Positions 1-17,156 of a stretch of 64,000 nt of DNA are shown in pieces. Within the stretch, counting starts at the first letter, position 1. Each line of letters opens with the position of its first letter. Source of the stretch: Drosophila persimilis (taxonomy: Eukaryota; Arthropoda; Insecta; Diptera; Drosophilidae); NCBI RefSeq assembly GCF_003286085.1, contig NW_020825332.1, forward strand, positions 310,001 through 374,000, read 5' to 3'. The notes below the pieces were generated by a model that saw nothing but the letters and a program-made list of their open reading frames with translations, was not told where the DNA came from and did not search any database. The position numbers were made by a program, and so were the translations under genes.

Positions 1-370
1 AGTGACGGACACAATAAGCCGGCAATGGCAATCAACACCCAAGTGGCAAGCAGGCAGGCAGGCCCCTGGTGGGTGGGTTGATGGTGTGGGGGAGAGGGAC
101 AGGGACAGGGGGCGAAAGATCTCTAAATGAATGCAAATGCGTAAATAATTGACACAACGAGACAACTATTGCGGCTTGGAATGCATGAAATTTGCAAACA
201 ACAAAACCAACAAACAGCCGCCCCTCCCCAAACCCCCCACCAACCCCCTCCCAATGGTGCACATTGCCAGACACGACGTCAGCGACGTGGAGTAGCCATC
301 TCCGGCAGACGACAAGCGACGACCCGCATGCGAAATGAGATGTCATCGATCCACTATCTGGACGGGGCAA

Positions 371-396
371 CTATCGATGTATCGATCTATCGGAAA
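371..396. promoter_or_regulatory. DRE-like cluster, probable fwd promoter region
   Basis: Two near-overlapping copies of the DREF-site core (TATCGATG and TATCGATC) lie here, with another TCGAT at about 345. DREF sites mark many housekeeping promoters in Drosophila. The first coding exon of fwd begins only at 1258 behind a splice acceptor, so an untranslated first exon must lie upstream. A plausible donor (gtgagt) is at about 610. That the promoter is here is an inference from these two facts. Confidence 0.4.
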
Positions 397-1261
397 CGAT
401 ACCGAATTGCGGCTGCTGCACCTGTAGGGCAAGCAAGGCCCAACTCCCCTCTGAAGGTCGTGTCCCCATATGCCCTGGCCAGGCCTGTGGGGAACTGGTT
501 ATCAAACTTTCCCGCTTATCGTGGCCGCTGATAACCGTCCACGTAACACATTGAAGGAGATAGCGCTGATAAACACACAAAACTCTGCTGGCTGCGCGCC
601 AGTGACTTGTGAGTCGGCCCTCGCAGGGCTTTCGCAAAAGGCCCCGAAAGCTGCCCGAATCAGCTGTGATGAAAGCTCTTTCGGTGCTTGCAAGCGTATG
701 CGGGCTTCACGCGCGTTGTTTTCACTTGTTCTCTCGGCTCGGAGCTTCGCTCTCCTCTCGCGCTGGCTTTTTATTGTGTTGTCGTCGTGCTGTGTGGGTG
801 TATGGGTGTGTGGGTGTGTGGGTGTGCGGGTGCTTGTAGCGAGTGTGTAGTCCATGTGTCTGTGTTTCTTTATGTTTCACGCGCATTGTTCTCTACAGCA
901 CTCTGCAGTGTTCGTGTGTTTGTGTGGAATTCCCGTAAGCATGTGAATGTTGCTAATTTAATTTAAAGGGCGTCTGTGTATATGCAGCATTCTGTCTATC
1001 TATCTATCTATCTAGCTGTCCCTATCCAGCTGTAAATAGTTTCGACCGATATGATAACCTAACTGCGACGCAGAAGTAAGCTCTACTTGTTAGTGTGTGT
1101 GTGTGTGTGTCCGAAACATACTGTGTGCTGGGGTGGGGAGGGTTGAACGTAAAGAAATCTCGGCAACAGATACGCGAGTACATTGATTTTTTCCATACAC
1201 TAACTAACTTAAGTTCCGTGCCGTGCACTCTGCACTCTGTTTCGTTTATTTTCGCAGATCC

Positions 1262-7263
<6,002 letters not shown>

Positions 7264-8530
7264 GAACGGTTTTTTATGAAGATCTAAACAGATTTCATAA
7301 GCAATAGACTATAAATGCCGAGCTGATACCCAAAACTATGGACTGACTTTTTGTAAAGAGAATATTGTATAAAACATACATCAGCGACAAACAAAAACAA
7401 AAAAGAATGAAATTGTACCAAACCCAAATCTGTTATCGTAGCTTAAATCGTTCGTTGTGTGCGTTTACATTGTTGAATTATCGTAATGTGTATGTTGTCT
7501 AGCTTCTAAGATCCAGTGTAAATGCGGATAAATTTTAGTTATAGTTTTAGTTTTAGCTTGTCTGAGTGAGAACGAGTGTTGATGTCGGATGTCGGTCTGT
7601 CTTTGCGGCCTTCAATCGAGCCGTTAATTGTAAATACAATATAAACATTTATTAGCCAGGCGTATGGCCTATCTACATATACAATAGTCCTACATACCTA
7701 TACAGTAGTCCTGCTACGCTTATCTTCCATTCATCTTTCTCAAATTTTATACTCTGGCGCTTTTGTATTTCACGAACGTAACTTATAAAAGTATCCAATT
7801 CCAATCTTTAGCCATAAGTATATATATAATGCGTGTATGTATATGTATATGTAACACCAATGCCACTTTCTGCTTTAGCCTAAAAATTGTAATGCAGCAA
7901 TATACTCCTTAAGGATAGCAACAACAACAACAAAATATCAATCAAATTTACATAATTTTAATAACGAATATACGCCCATACCATACCATACAATACAATA
8001 CAATACAATACAATACCATGCAATACCATGCAATACCATGCAACACAATACATGCGAGTATATGGAATGTTCATGCAATTCGAACGCCTTCAAGTCTGTA
8101 TCTGTATTTGTATTTGTATTTGTATTTGCCTATTTAGCCCATTATAAACAATAATTATAAATTCGAACGTAATAGTTTTCTAACTTAATATACTTTGAAA
8201 TAAGAGCTACTACGGCGGTTAAGCAAACAGAAATCAAAGCATACGAATCAGTACTAAAACAAATAGCTAGGCACTGAAAGTGAACAATTTCGAGTTTGTA
8301 TAAAAGGGGAGAAAAGGGAAACGGCAAGGGCAAGGGAAAGGGGAAGGGGAGCAACACACACACAGAGACACACGACTAACGAACCTTCGCCCAACTGTGT
8401 GTCCCAACAGATATACAACACGTATAGCTGCGCGCGAACATTAGCTACAAGTATTTAAAAATGTAAATGCATATTTCTACTAAAATTTATTAAGTAATGC
8501 GATTTAAATAAATGAGAATATTGATTATAT
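7264..8530 (+). other. fwd: fwd 3' untranslated region
   Basis: AT-rich sequence without coding potential between the fwd stop and the next gene. It contains short degenerate repeats of CAATAC at about 7985-8045 and TGTATT at about 8100-8130. An AATAAA polyadenylation signal lies at 8507-8512. I take this as the end of fwd, although earlier signals could also be used. Confidence 0.6.
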
Positions 8531-8659
8531 ACAACATTCATATATGTTACCTATCGTTATCGTTCTTGTTTTCGTGACGACATCTCGTTGCTATAGTAAA
8601 CAAATAATTTGCCATCGAACAAGCTAGTTAGTGTCTTGGGGACCTTGAGAGAAAGTCAG

Positions 8660-9371
8660 ATGGATCCTGCTAAGGTAATTGGGAAACTGTGAGTACGAGT
8701 ATATCAAAGATTGTATTTCCCATAAGTTAATCATTGAATAAACACTCAAGCAAGGAGCAGGTGCGCATGGAGCACAAGTCGCGACGCAACTATCCAGAGG
8801 TGTGGCATCAGATCTCCGACAATGCCACCAATAGGTTCTACCATCAGAATGAGATTGACTCCCAGCTGAAGGGACAACTCAAGCTGCAAGGTACTTATGG
8901 TGCACTAGTTAGTGCTTTTTTTGGACAAGAGTACAAGAGCATAGTTTTGCAGAGCTCTGCCCTTTTGTTCATGACAATAAGGGCGAATCGCGCTTTGTGT
9001 CGCCGGAGATGTACAATAGCCTGCTCTCTAGATGCCGCTGTGGACGCTCCCGCCGGGGCCCACACATGGGCAAATGTCTGCAGAGAACAGTGAGTCCGGA
9101 CTATGACTATGACGTGGCACAACCAAGTGCCAAGGATTTGGAAGGGAAAAAGGGGGAGCCGGCAGTGCCACGCACTTCCAACTGTAAGCTTAACCGAACA
9201 GCAACGTTAACTGTTAACGTCTTGTTTTGCTTGGCAGCTTCCATTGGGCTTTTGGGTATCCAGACGAGCTATCGGAAACTGGAGCAATCTATGCAGTACG
9301 TCTCGCCGACCTTCTCGATGCCAGGGCCGCGCATAACAGCAGTGCCGTATAACATTATTGTAATAGGCTAA
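8660..9371 (+). CDS. Uncharacterised small protein, 177 aa
   Basis: I do not recognise the family. Exons 8660-8688, 8751-8890, 8953-9183 and 9238-9371 join in frame to a stop at 9369. The start MDPAKVIGKLKEQVRMEHKS uses the first ATG after the fwd poly(A) signal, 148 bp away. The junctions are consensus (gtgagt donor; the first acceptor completes a Leu codon). The protein is hydrophilic and has no signal peptide or membrane segment. A central Cys/Arg-rich stretch (SRCRCGRSRRGPHMGKC) lies near residues 78-95, and the C-terminus is PGPRITAVPYNIIVIG. The last intron is 54 bp, a multiple of three without a stop, so retaining it would only insert 18 residues. Several tiny introns and a short basic protein just behind another gene fit a testis or cilium gene, but that is a guess. 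Confidence 0.65.
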
Positions 9372-9679
9372 GCTTTGTATTTGCCCAGAATGAATGAATC
9401 ACCAGGCCGCTCTAAACTAGAACTGGATTTTCCCTCACCTCACTCTAGCGCATCGGGGAATTGGGGATTGTGGTAGATCTGCCTTAGGTTATCGCCGACC
9501 TGCGCCACACAAGCGTAGACTGACGGGGGTATTGACGATTGCCTCATAGAACTGGAATTACCAGAGACGGCAGTTTGGTAAACTCGTATTGTTGTCATTC
9601 CAAATGCAGCTTGTTGGACGGAAACGTTTTCAGTGTCGCCAGAGCAGCGGACGAGCTAAAAGCCTACGGGACTTTCAAG

Positions 9680-10153
9680 ATGATCGGCTTTTGGATTCCC
9701 AAAACAATCGTACTACTAGTCTGTGCCACTCACTTGGGGGCTGGGCAGCTTATCTTTCAAACAACACCAAGCCCGTTGGGCCAGCAGTCATCGGGGACAA
9801 CACCAGGCTCTGTTCCTGGCTCTGGGCCAAGCTGGGTACTGGTCAACAATGTACGGGTACCAGGCACTATCACACCTTTCGTCACACCTCCGCCTGTGAC
9901 GCCACAATTCCTCGACTGCTTCGGCCGTTGCCCCACTACTCCCGAGTACAATCCCATTTGTGGCAGCAACATGCAGCTCTACTTAAATGAGCAGAAATTC
10001 AACTGCGCTCGATTCTGTGGTGCCGGTGAGTTTGCCAAATGTTTCCCATACTCGAATGTGTTTACGCAGTGCTCGCATCCCAATTATTCCTCAGATATTC
10101 AAATCGTGAGACGCGGAAGCTGTGAGGGTCTTTTTCAAATGACACGCGGCTGA
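9680..10153 (+). CDS. Secreted Kazal-like protein
   Basis: A single exon of 157 codons. The chosen ATG begins a clear signal peptide (MIGFWIPKTIVLLVCATHLGAG). The same frame is open farther upstream but would bury this signal. After a Pro/Thr/Gly-rich linker comes a Kazal-type core (C-x3-C-PTTPEYNPIC-GS) near residues 102-120, followed by extra cysteines and a final VRRGSC. Kazal domains inhibit serine proteases; in flies many small secreted ones come from reproductive tissue or haemolymph. The core strongly resembles the minus-strand protein at 26652-27109 (ATSEYNPICGS), so the two are probably paralogues. An AATAAA at about 10203 is a likely end of the transcript. Confidence 0.75.
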   Translation: MIGFWIPKTIVLLVCATHLGAGQLIFQTTPSPLGQQSSGTTPGSVPGSGPSWVLVNNVRVPGTITPFVTPPPVTPQFLDCFGRCPTTPEYNPICGSNMQLYLNEQKFNCARFCGAGEFAKCFPYSNVFTQCSHPNYSSDIQIVRRGSCEGLFQMTRG

Positions 10154-10261
10154 CATCAAAAGTGCTTACGGGCCACAAAAGCTTAGCGTATTAGATCAAT
10201 CAAATAAATTAAAATTACAGATAAAATTTAAAAAATAATTAGAACTCTTAATTACGTGTTT

Positions 10262-11990
10262 TTGGCCAGATCGAGTTGGCATGCGGATGAGAAATAACGA
10301 AGGAAAGTACATATGTGTGTATGTATAACCGGTGAAAATATCCTTGATCCTTGACAAGGACTGCATCAAGGGCGTTCCCCCGATCCCAAGGAGGCGTGAC
10401 ACTCCCAGATGGGACGAGAAAAAGTGAATAAATAAAGCGATCTATTCGAAAATAGCGTCTAAAAAAAAGTATCCTTATGTTCCTTGAAGTCAATCTGGGC
10501 TCAAGGGATCCGGGACATTCTCCCGATTACGAGGAGACGTGGCATGCCCAGATCGGCCCACAGTTAACGGAGAAAACAACAAAACACCACTTAATTTGTA
10601 TTTTATTTTGTTGTTGTTGTCAATTTGTGTCAATTGTTGTACAACAACAACCCTCGACTTGCGACTAAAATGGCCGGAAACGAGGAAATTTCATACCCGG
10701 CAACCAGGCGAACATATATCGGCAGAAGGGAACTTCTGCAGCTTAAATTTCTCGTTGCATACGTTTGGGGGCAAACAAAATCTCAGTTGCTTTCTAGCAT
10801 TTTCTGTTGGCCTGGTACCTCGGTCTGAAATTTCCTCGTTTTCGTCGTTTGACGTCCGATTAAATTAGCATTTTTTCTTTGGCTATATCTCGGCTATTTA
10901 TGGCCCGATCGGGGCGTGGCATGCCTTTTTGTGATCGGGAGAGTCCTGCCAACCGATTGGCATCAGAAAAAAGGACATCCGTGTCCTCACGATTTTCGCA
11001 AAAAATCATGATGGTTACATCATTAAATTTGCCAAAAATCGGCCTCGATTTCGAAGTCGAGATTTCGATGCCGTTCGACAGTTTTGGTCCTCGCGGTCCT
11101 GGGAGAGTTGGTCCTGCATCCATCTGGCCCTATTTGTCTGAGATATAGCCGTCTGAAGATTTGGATTCGCTTATCTGTAAAATACTGGTTTCTTCTGCAC
11201 GCTCTATCTCGACTATTTGTGGGCCGATCGGGTCGCGGCATGTCTTTTTGTGATGGGGAGAGTCCTGCCAACCGATTGGCACCAGAAAGAAGGACATCCA
11301 TGACCTCACGATTTTCGCAAAAAATCATGATGGTTACATCATTAAATTTGCCAAAAATCGGCCTCGATTTCGAAGTCGAGATTTCGAAGCCGTTCGACAG
11401 TTTTGGTCCTCGCGGTCCTGGGAGAGTTGGTCCTGCACCGATCTGGTCCTATTTGTCTGAGATATAGCCGTCTGAAGATTTGGATTTGCGTATCTGTAAA
11501 ATACTGGTTTCTTCTGCACGCTATATCTCGACTATTTGTGGGCCGATCGGGTCGCGGCATGTCTTTTTGTGATGGGGAGAGTCCTGCCAACCGATTGGCA
11601 CCAGAAAGAAGGACATCCATGTCCTCACGATTTTCGCAAAAAATCATGATGGTTACATCATTAAATTTGCCAAAAATCGGCCTCATTTTCGAGGTCGGGA
11701 TTTTGATGCCAATCGACAGGATGGATCCCCACGATCCTGGGAAGGTAGGTCCTTCGCCGATCTGGCCCTGTTTAGCTGAGATATTCCGAAGATTGGGATT
11801 TGCATATTAATAAAATACTGGTTTCTTCTGCACGGCAGCCGATCGGGCTGTGGAATGTCTTTTCGTGATCGGGGGAACACCCCCAAAGGATTCCTTGTCA
11901 AGGATCAAGGATATTTTGCCCACTCATTCATACATACTTACTTTCCTCCGCCATTTCTTGTCTGTTCAGGGCGTGCCACACCTTTTTGTG
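10262..11990 (+). mobile_element. Transposon copy with inverted ends and internal 319-bp tandem repeats (left copy)
   Basis: A 26-bp segment at 10335-10360 is repeated exactly, inverted, at 11892-11917 (both read TCCTTGATCCTTGAC on one strand). Weaker inverted similarity continues outward to about 10262 and 11990. The interior holds a unique segment (about 10490-10870) and then about three copies of a 319-bp unit. The unique segment matches 63500-63870 in inverted orientation, which shows two copies of one family. No transposase is visible, so it is non-autonomous. The layout recalls the DINE-1/SGM (Helitron-like) or foldback elements described in Drosophila, but I cannot assign it. Confidence 0.75.
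10878..11830 (+). repeat. Tandem array, about three 319-bp units
   Basis: The phrase ACTGGTTTCTTCTGCACG recurs at about 11186, 11505 and 11817, i.e. at 319- and 312-bp spacing, and the surrounding sequence is nearly identical between units. Each unit contains short dyads (TTCGAAGTCGAGATTTCGA) and open frames on both strands. The third unit is more diverged, as expected at the edge of an array. Confidence 0.9.
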
Positions 11991-12610
11991 ACGAACGGAA
12001 GGATATTATCCTAGTCATACCTAACTGGGTTTCTCCTATATTTGTAGCCCGATCTGGGAGTGCCTTGGCTTCTGTGATCGTAGAAATACCCTTATCCGAC
12101 TGAAATCGATTGCAAGTTCACAGTCATATGCCGATATGGCGGTATTTTCCCGCTATATACATATATTCAAATGTAAGCATGTCCTCAAATAATATGTAGA
12201 AAAACAATCGGTAATAAATAAATAGGATACGATTCGACCCCCCTAAAACGACGTCCTTGGGGAATCACCATGTGCCATGCTGATTGACAAGTGGGATCCT
12301 CCTCTCACTCCGTCCCTATATGCCAAGGAGACATACGTATCCTATGATTCCATCTAAGGATTCTAGAAATTTGTACAGATCTGTTGGGGAGAATCATTAA
12401 AGTCGATCTTACCAGCGGAACCTATCGAAGCTATCGACTCTGAAACAGTCTTGCTGTGCACATTTTGTTGTGAATATAAATTCATACGTACATTATGTAC
12501 ACAAGCTGATAACCTGGGGTTGGTACACCCCATTGTAGCCGATCTGGCCCCTAGAAAGCTCCAGCACGAGTCAGTTGGACTCAGATTTTCACAGCGAGCA
12601 GAGCACACAT

Positions 12611-13300
12611 ATGAAGATGCCAACATCTTATCAAATCGCATTGACCTTTGGTATGGAACTACTTGTTTGCGTTTTTTGTCTTCTAACATCCTCTTCTAAC
12701 GCAGCTTTGGTACTTGGCCACGTCCAACTTCAAGGCGTGGCTCCTGCCCGGGTCATCCATCACAGTCAAGTGCATCGACGAGCGAACACCACTCGCCTAA
12801 CGCCAGCACACACGCACCATGTGGCGTCGAATCACACACGGTTGGGCCAAGCCAGAAGATTGAATAATACATCGAGTGTATCGTCTCCAAGAAACGTTAC
12901 CGTGCCTGTTGCTCACAACCAAACGTGGCAATTGCAAAATGACCAGCCTGGTTTTAGACAGCCCTCCCAGTCTCCTGTTCACAACCAAACATGGCTGTAC
13001 ACCAATCAGACCTACCTTAGCTCGGCACCTGGAACTATACCTTTATATCCTCCAGAGGGGCTTCCAAGCCAAGTGCCGACGTCATCTCTATGGGATGGAT
13101 CAGCATCCGGTATCTTTCTAGCGGACAATAATACACTTGTTGGCAACTCATCGTCAACACAGGGTCCGAGTCCAGCGCTTGTGGCGAGCAACCACAATGG
13201 CTCTTTGGCCTTGGCATTATCCAGCAATTCTACGAGACTGCCACTTGCGCCAGGCAGCAAGCCGTATTCCTCTAGTCCATATGCAAATCTGGTTTACTAA
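12611..13300 (+). CDS. Secreted, N-glycosylation-rich protein without mature cysteines
   Basis: A single exon of 229 residues. The ATG at 12611 gives a signal peptide ending near SSSNAALVLG. An upstream TTG/ATG in the same frame would displace that signal. The mature part contains about a dozen N-x-S/T sequons (NTT, NHT, NVT, NQT three times, NNT, NSS, NGS, NST), with HNQTW repeated twice. It has no cysteine and is rich in Ser, Pro, Asn and His. I know no family for it. Mucin-like coat, seminal or glue proteins have such a composition. A TATAAA at 12475 and an AATAAA at about 13340 bracket a compact gene. Confidence 0.65.
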   Translation: MKMPTSYQIALTFGMELLVCVFCLLTSSSNAALVLGHVQLQGVAPARVIHHSQVHRRANTTRLTPAHTHHVASNHTRLGQARRLNNTSSVSSPRNVTVPVAHNQTWQLQNDQPGFRQPSQSPVHNQTWLYTNQTYLSSAPGTIPLYPPEGLPSQVPTSSLWDGSASGIFLADNNTLVGNSSSTQGPSPALVASNHNGSLALALSSNSTRLPLAPGSKPYSSSPYANLVY

Positions 13301-13677
13301 ACGAAGAGGATGATAGACGATGATAGGCTCCCCCAAATGAATAAAGCACTTGGACTTAAATTTTTTCAAAAAACATTTTATTTCGCTGCCATTGCGTTCC
13401 GGCGATCAGTTAATTGGACCATCGGTAAAAATATGTTGGTTGCTTTCCGGTATTCCAGAAGTGTTAAATAAAAATGTATGTGTGTAGAAATGATGAATTT
13501 TCCATAAATGGGCTTGGCTTAGACAGGGGTGCGGATATTTTTGGGACGGTGATCACGGCATCATCAAGTATATCAGCTTTGAACCATCGAATAAATTATA
13601 TTGTGATTGCATAAGTTAACGCTGCGCCAAGATTTTTGGAATACCACCGATGATTTTCTAAGCCGAAGTGGAGCGGA

Positions 13678-14031
13678 TCCCTCGCCGCCGTCCAGCGCTC
13701 CCACGCCGCAGTCAAAATCTCCCCCGCCGCAGTCAAGTGCTCCCTCGCCGCCGTCAGCAGCCACATCCCTCGCCGCCGTCAGCAACCACATCCCACGCCG
13801 CCGTCAATTCAATCCTCCCTCCAGTTCCCACGCCGCAGTCATGATCACAGCGCTTGGCGCATAGAGCCCTTGCCAAAATCCCACGCAGCAAAATGGTTAT
13901 CCCACGCCGCAGTCTTGAAGTTCGGATCCATCCATCGCCGCCGTCATGTGTAAGTCGGGATCCCTCGCCGCCGTCGATTTGGAATCTCACCACGCCGTCG
14001 TTGTGCATATTGAATCCCACGCTGCAGTCAA
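13678..14031. repeat. Cluster of about 13 copies of a GC-rich 15-mer (TCCCWCGCCGCMGTC)
   Basis: Copies start at about 13678, 13699, 13720, 13741, 13766, 13791, 13826, 13899 and 13958 (good), with diverged ones near 13878, 13933, 13990 and 14016. The 15-mer alternates between TCCCTCGCCGCCGTC and TCCCACGCCGCAGTC. The sequences between copies differ in length (6 to about 60 bp) and content, so this is not a plain tandem repeat. It looks more like a homotypic binding-site array. Open frames here (for example 13607-13864) simply reflect the GC-rich repeats. Confidence 0.75.
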
Positions 14032-14040
14032 ATCCGAATT

Positions 14041-15160
14041 AAATGAAACTTGCAATCCACGAACAAAATCTAATTCTCCTCACGAAGGGTCCTCACAGAG
14101 CAAAGTTAAGCGTCAACATCACATTAGTTAAGCGACCAGTAGCGAAGCGATAAGTGAATGCCACATGCCACCGCCAACGGTGGTAATGGTAATGGCAATG
14201 GCGATGGCGTTGGCGATCACCGTGTCCAACTGCAGCAGTGTTGCGAAGAAGGGGCAAATGTTGGAGAACGGTCTGAAGTTGTCATCAGTATCATGTCATT
14301 AAAGCAGAGTCAACAAGCCATCCCAAGCCAGTGGTACGAGGAACGAATTGGTACGGAATTGTTATTGGTGCAGGTCGATGGAAGTGTTCAGGATAATGAT
14401 ATGTGGCCTGCATCTCAGATCTTGGACCAGTCAATATGCTGCTCCAGAAAGCGATCGCAGAAGCCACTGGCGATGTCGAATTGAACAGAAGAAGGCTCGG
14501 CTCCCAGAGATATCTCTTAGCCGGTTCTCGTAGCGAAAATGATCAATAGCGTGCACTCCCAGTCGTTTAGTGCGCCTCTTGAGTCCACACAGGATGCGAT
14601 TAGATGATTCAAAGAGGCCAATGAAGGAATGCCTCGAAGGTAGTACAAGGTCGAAGGTATCAAAAGATTGAAAATGTATGTCCTCTGTATGCTGCTGCTC
14701 CCACTCCTCACTCCTCACTGCCATGGATCTTGCCATTGATCTATAAAAGTCGTGGTCCTCCCATTCAAATGTTCCCTGCGGCAACAACTGGTACGTCTAG
14801 GTGCGACATGGACCGCTCCAAAAGCCTTTGGAAGGATATCCGGTTGCACTCTTCAGGGGAAGTCTGCTACAGCCATGGCTTTTAAATTTACATGTCACAG
14901 TATAACATAACATCTTACATAAGAAATTTAAAACAAATTTAAAGGCAACAAAACATTAACATTATCTACGCAAGGTATTTAAAGAGAACATAATTTGATA
15001 GCTCTAACAACTGCATTACAAATGCAGTCTGGATCCTGGACGTGGGCCTAGAATAGTCTCGCTCTTTATGAGTCTTTAGGAGCTGCGCTAACATCGCCTA
15101 CATACGCCTACGAGTAGCTGTAATGAGAGTTTGGAAGGAAACTAAAACAAAAGAAGAGTG
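14041..15160. other. No recognisable gene
   Basis: Two overlapping open frames exist here: 14158-14484 on plus (108 aa, beginning with a Gly/Asn repeat) and 14431-14787 on minus (118 aa). Neither shows a familiar domain, signal peptide or credible splice context. From about 14880 to 15010 the sequence is AT-rich. It separates the GC-rich motif cluster from the hairpin locus and could hold the promoter of the latter. Confidence 0.4.
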
Positions 15161-15189
15161 TGTTTAAGTTGCCTGTACCGCGGGCGCGT

Positions 15190-17156
15190 GTCTCTTGGAT
15201 TCCCTTTGAGACCAACGTGACGAGTGTGCAGGAAGGCGCGCGGCAATACAAGTGGAGTGGGCCAGAGCACAGCCGTGGATCTGGACCTAGCAGGGCATTA
15301 TTTCTGACTCCTATGTGGATGTGGGAATGTGGGGTGTATAGTCGTTCGTTCCTGGAAAGCGTACATGCACCAACAACAAAACTGCTATTATACCTTTAGG
15401 GCCTTGGGACCCTGCCTGCCGCTGTCGCTGTACATCGCATTGGATTCCCTTTACGATCGCTGTGCTGAAGAAGTAAAGAATTTGACCAGGAGCTCAACGG
15501 GGAGCTCGACTGTAGTACCATCTCGCATTTGATTCCCTTTTGCGGTATGTTGGATCGTAGGGCCAGGAGTTAAGGGCTCAACTGGCGGAGCGTAGCGTAG
15601 TCATTGGCTAGCTAGCTCGGTCTTCGAACACTAATCGCATTTGATTCCCTTTTGCGATGAATATGGGTACCTCTAATTCTGGACTACCTACGGGAGGGAA
15701 AGTACAAATGAAGCGACAACCCGTTGAAAAGCGGTTTCATCTCTCCTGAGATCTGCAAATCTGCGTCAAGCTCTGACAGGCTGAACTGTGGCTGCTGCAT
15801 TTCTTCCGTTTCGGATGCTTGAACACTAATCGCAATTGGTTCCCGTTTGCGATAAACGACTGGCTACGCGTCGTTAGCTGCTGATCTGTCCGGATGTTAT
15901 TCAAATACAACGCTGAAAGTGACAATTAATTAGCGACGACGACGCTAGGATGCCCGTAGCGTACTTGCAGGCAGCAGCCCTGTAACAACGACAACACATC
16001 AGCTCACTTCTTCAGCGAATGCTGGTGATGGTGCGGTGTAGCGGCTCTCGGTCCAAACGCATTTGTTTCCCTTTAGCGTGGACCGAACGCACATCTCTGT
16101 GCGGTGCCAATTGCATTACGTGCTTAGGCTAGCACATCGCTCGCAGGACTGTCTCCAGCTCGCTCTCGACGCCCGTGCTCGTGCTCGTGCCATGGCCCGT
16201 GCCCGTGCTTTGGACAGCGGCAGGCGGTAGTCGGCAATCTTGAACTTGGTCTAGCCTCGTCTGAGCGTTGATTGATTCGGTCGGCGACAGGTTGTGTGCT
16301 AGGAAGCGCCTTGGTGCACCCTTGGTAGAGACACAAGCGGCCCATTTTGGGCAGACAACTTGGCTGTAATGTAGAAACGTTAAGTTTACATCTAATTTTA
16401 AAGTAGGCGCACGAGACAGGACAGCCTTGCTGCTTGCTTGCTTGCTTGTTTGCGTTTTGCTGCTATACTCGATGTTCTCTCGATGTATTCTGCTCGTTTT
16501 GTGCATTTAGCATTAGCATTAGGTGAAATGTAAGCAGTTGTCGTTGTGGCGATAGTATGCTTGCTGGCTTGCTTGCTTGAGACAAGCCTTAATGGATGGA
16601 CTTGATGCATCGTTTTTGATTCCCTTTAACGATTAGCAGCAGCACAGGCACAGTCGCAGACACAAGACTTGCTAGGAGTGCCGTGTAGAACAAGAAACTG
16701 GAAACTGACCGGTCCCGGTCCCGGTCCCTCGCTAGCTTGTCCACTCCAAAGCTGTTGCCTTTCGTTTCGTTTCGTGTCGTTTCTACCTAGTCGATGCGCA
16801 CAGGAACAATCAACTGTGAAACACCGCTGCAAGAAGTGCAAAGGAAATTTAAGACCGCTAAAAGTTCTCACTCTGTAGAGGGGTAGAGGGTCCTATGTGC
16901 CAAGGCAGCCGACCAGTCAAACAAGCCAAAACGTAGTTGCTTCTATAAAACACTCCATCCTTGCCTCACCTTCTCACAAGCTGAAAAACAGGTGCAAACG
17001 GTTCTATTTGAATTGAGAGACCTGACCTTGCTGTTCGAGTCGATAGGGAGCTTAGCTTCGAGTCAATGCAAATTCGACGTGTTGTATGGATGTTGGATTG
17101 CGGTCGATTAAGTGTTGGTGTTATTGCTTTCAAGTTGGCATTTGATTCCCATTGCC
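15190..17156 (+). repeat. Type I hairpin family, eight copies, loop TTTGATTCCCTTT
   Basis: Copies and stems: 15190-15212 GTCTC/GAGAC; 15434-15457 ATCG/CGAT plus an inner A-T; 15524-15544 CGCA/TGCG; 15634-15658 ATCGCA/TGCGAT; 15829-15853 ATCGCA/TGCGAT; 16050-16084 ACGC/GCGT on top of GGTCC/GGACC after an AA bulge; 16609-16633 ATCGTT/AACGAT; 17137-17156 GGCA/TGCC. Loops keep TTGATTCCCTTT with minor changes (TTGGATTCCC, TTTGTTTCCC, TTGGTTCCCG). The third and fourth pairs of the stem vary as matched pairs between copies. Copies 4 and 5 share the leader GAACACTA. Confidence 0.8.

Noticed and set aside
13676-14031. CRISPR array or plain minisatellite
   Set aside because: The genome is eukaryotic, the repeats are only 15 bp and diverged, and spacing is irregular, which argues against both a CRISPR array and a simple tandem repeat.
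14158-14787. Overlapping 108-aa plus and 118-aa minus frames
   Set aside because: No domain, no signal peptide, no splice partners, and only one of two overlapping frames could be real. Left as unannotated sequence.
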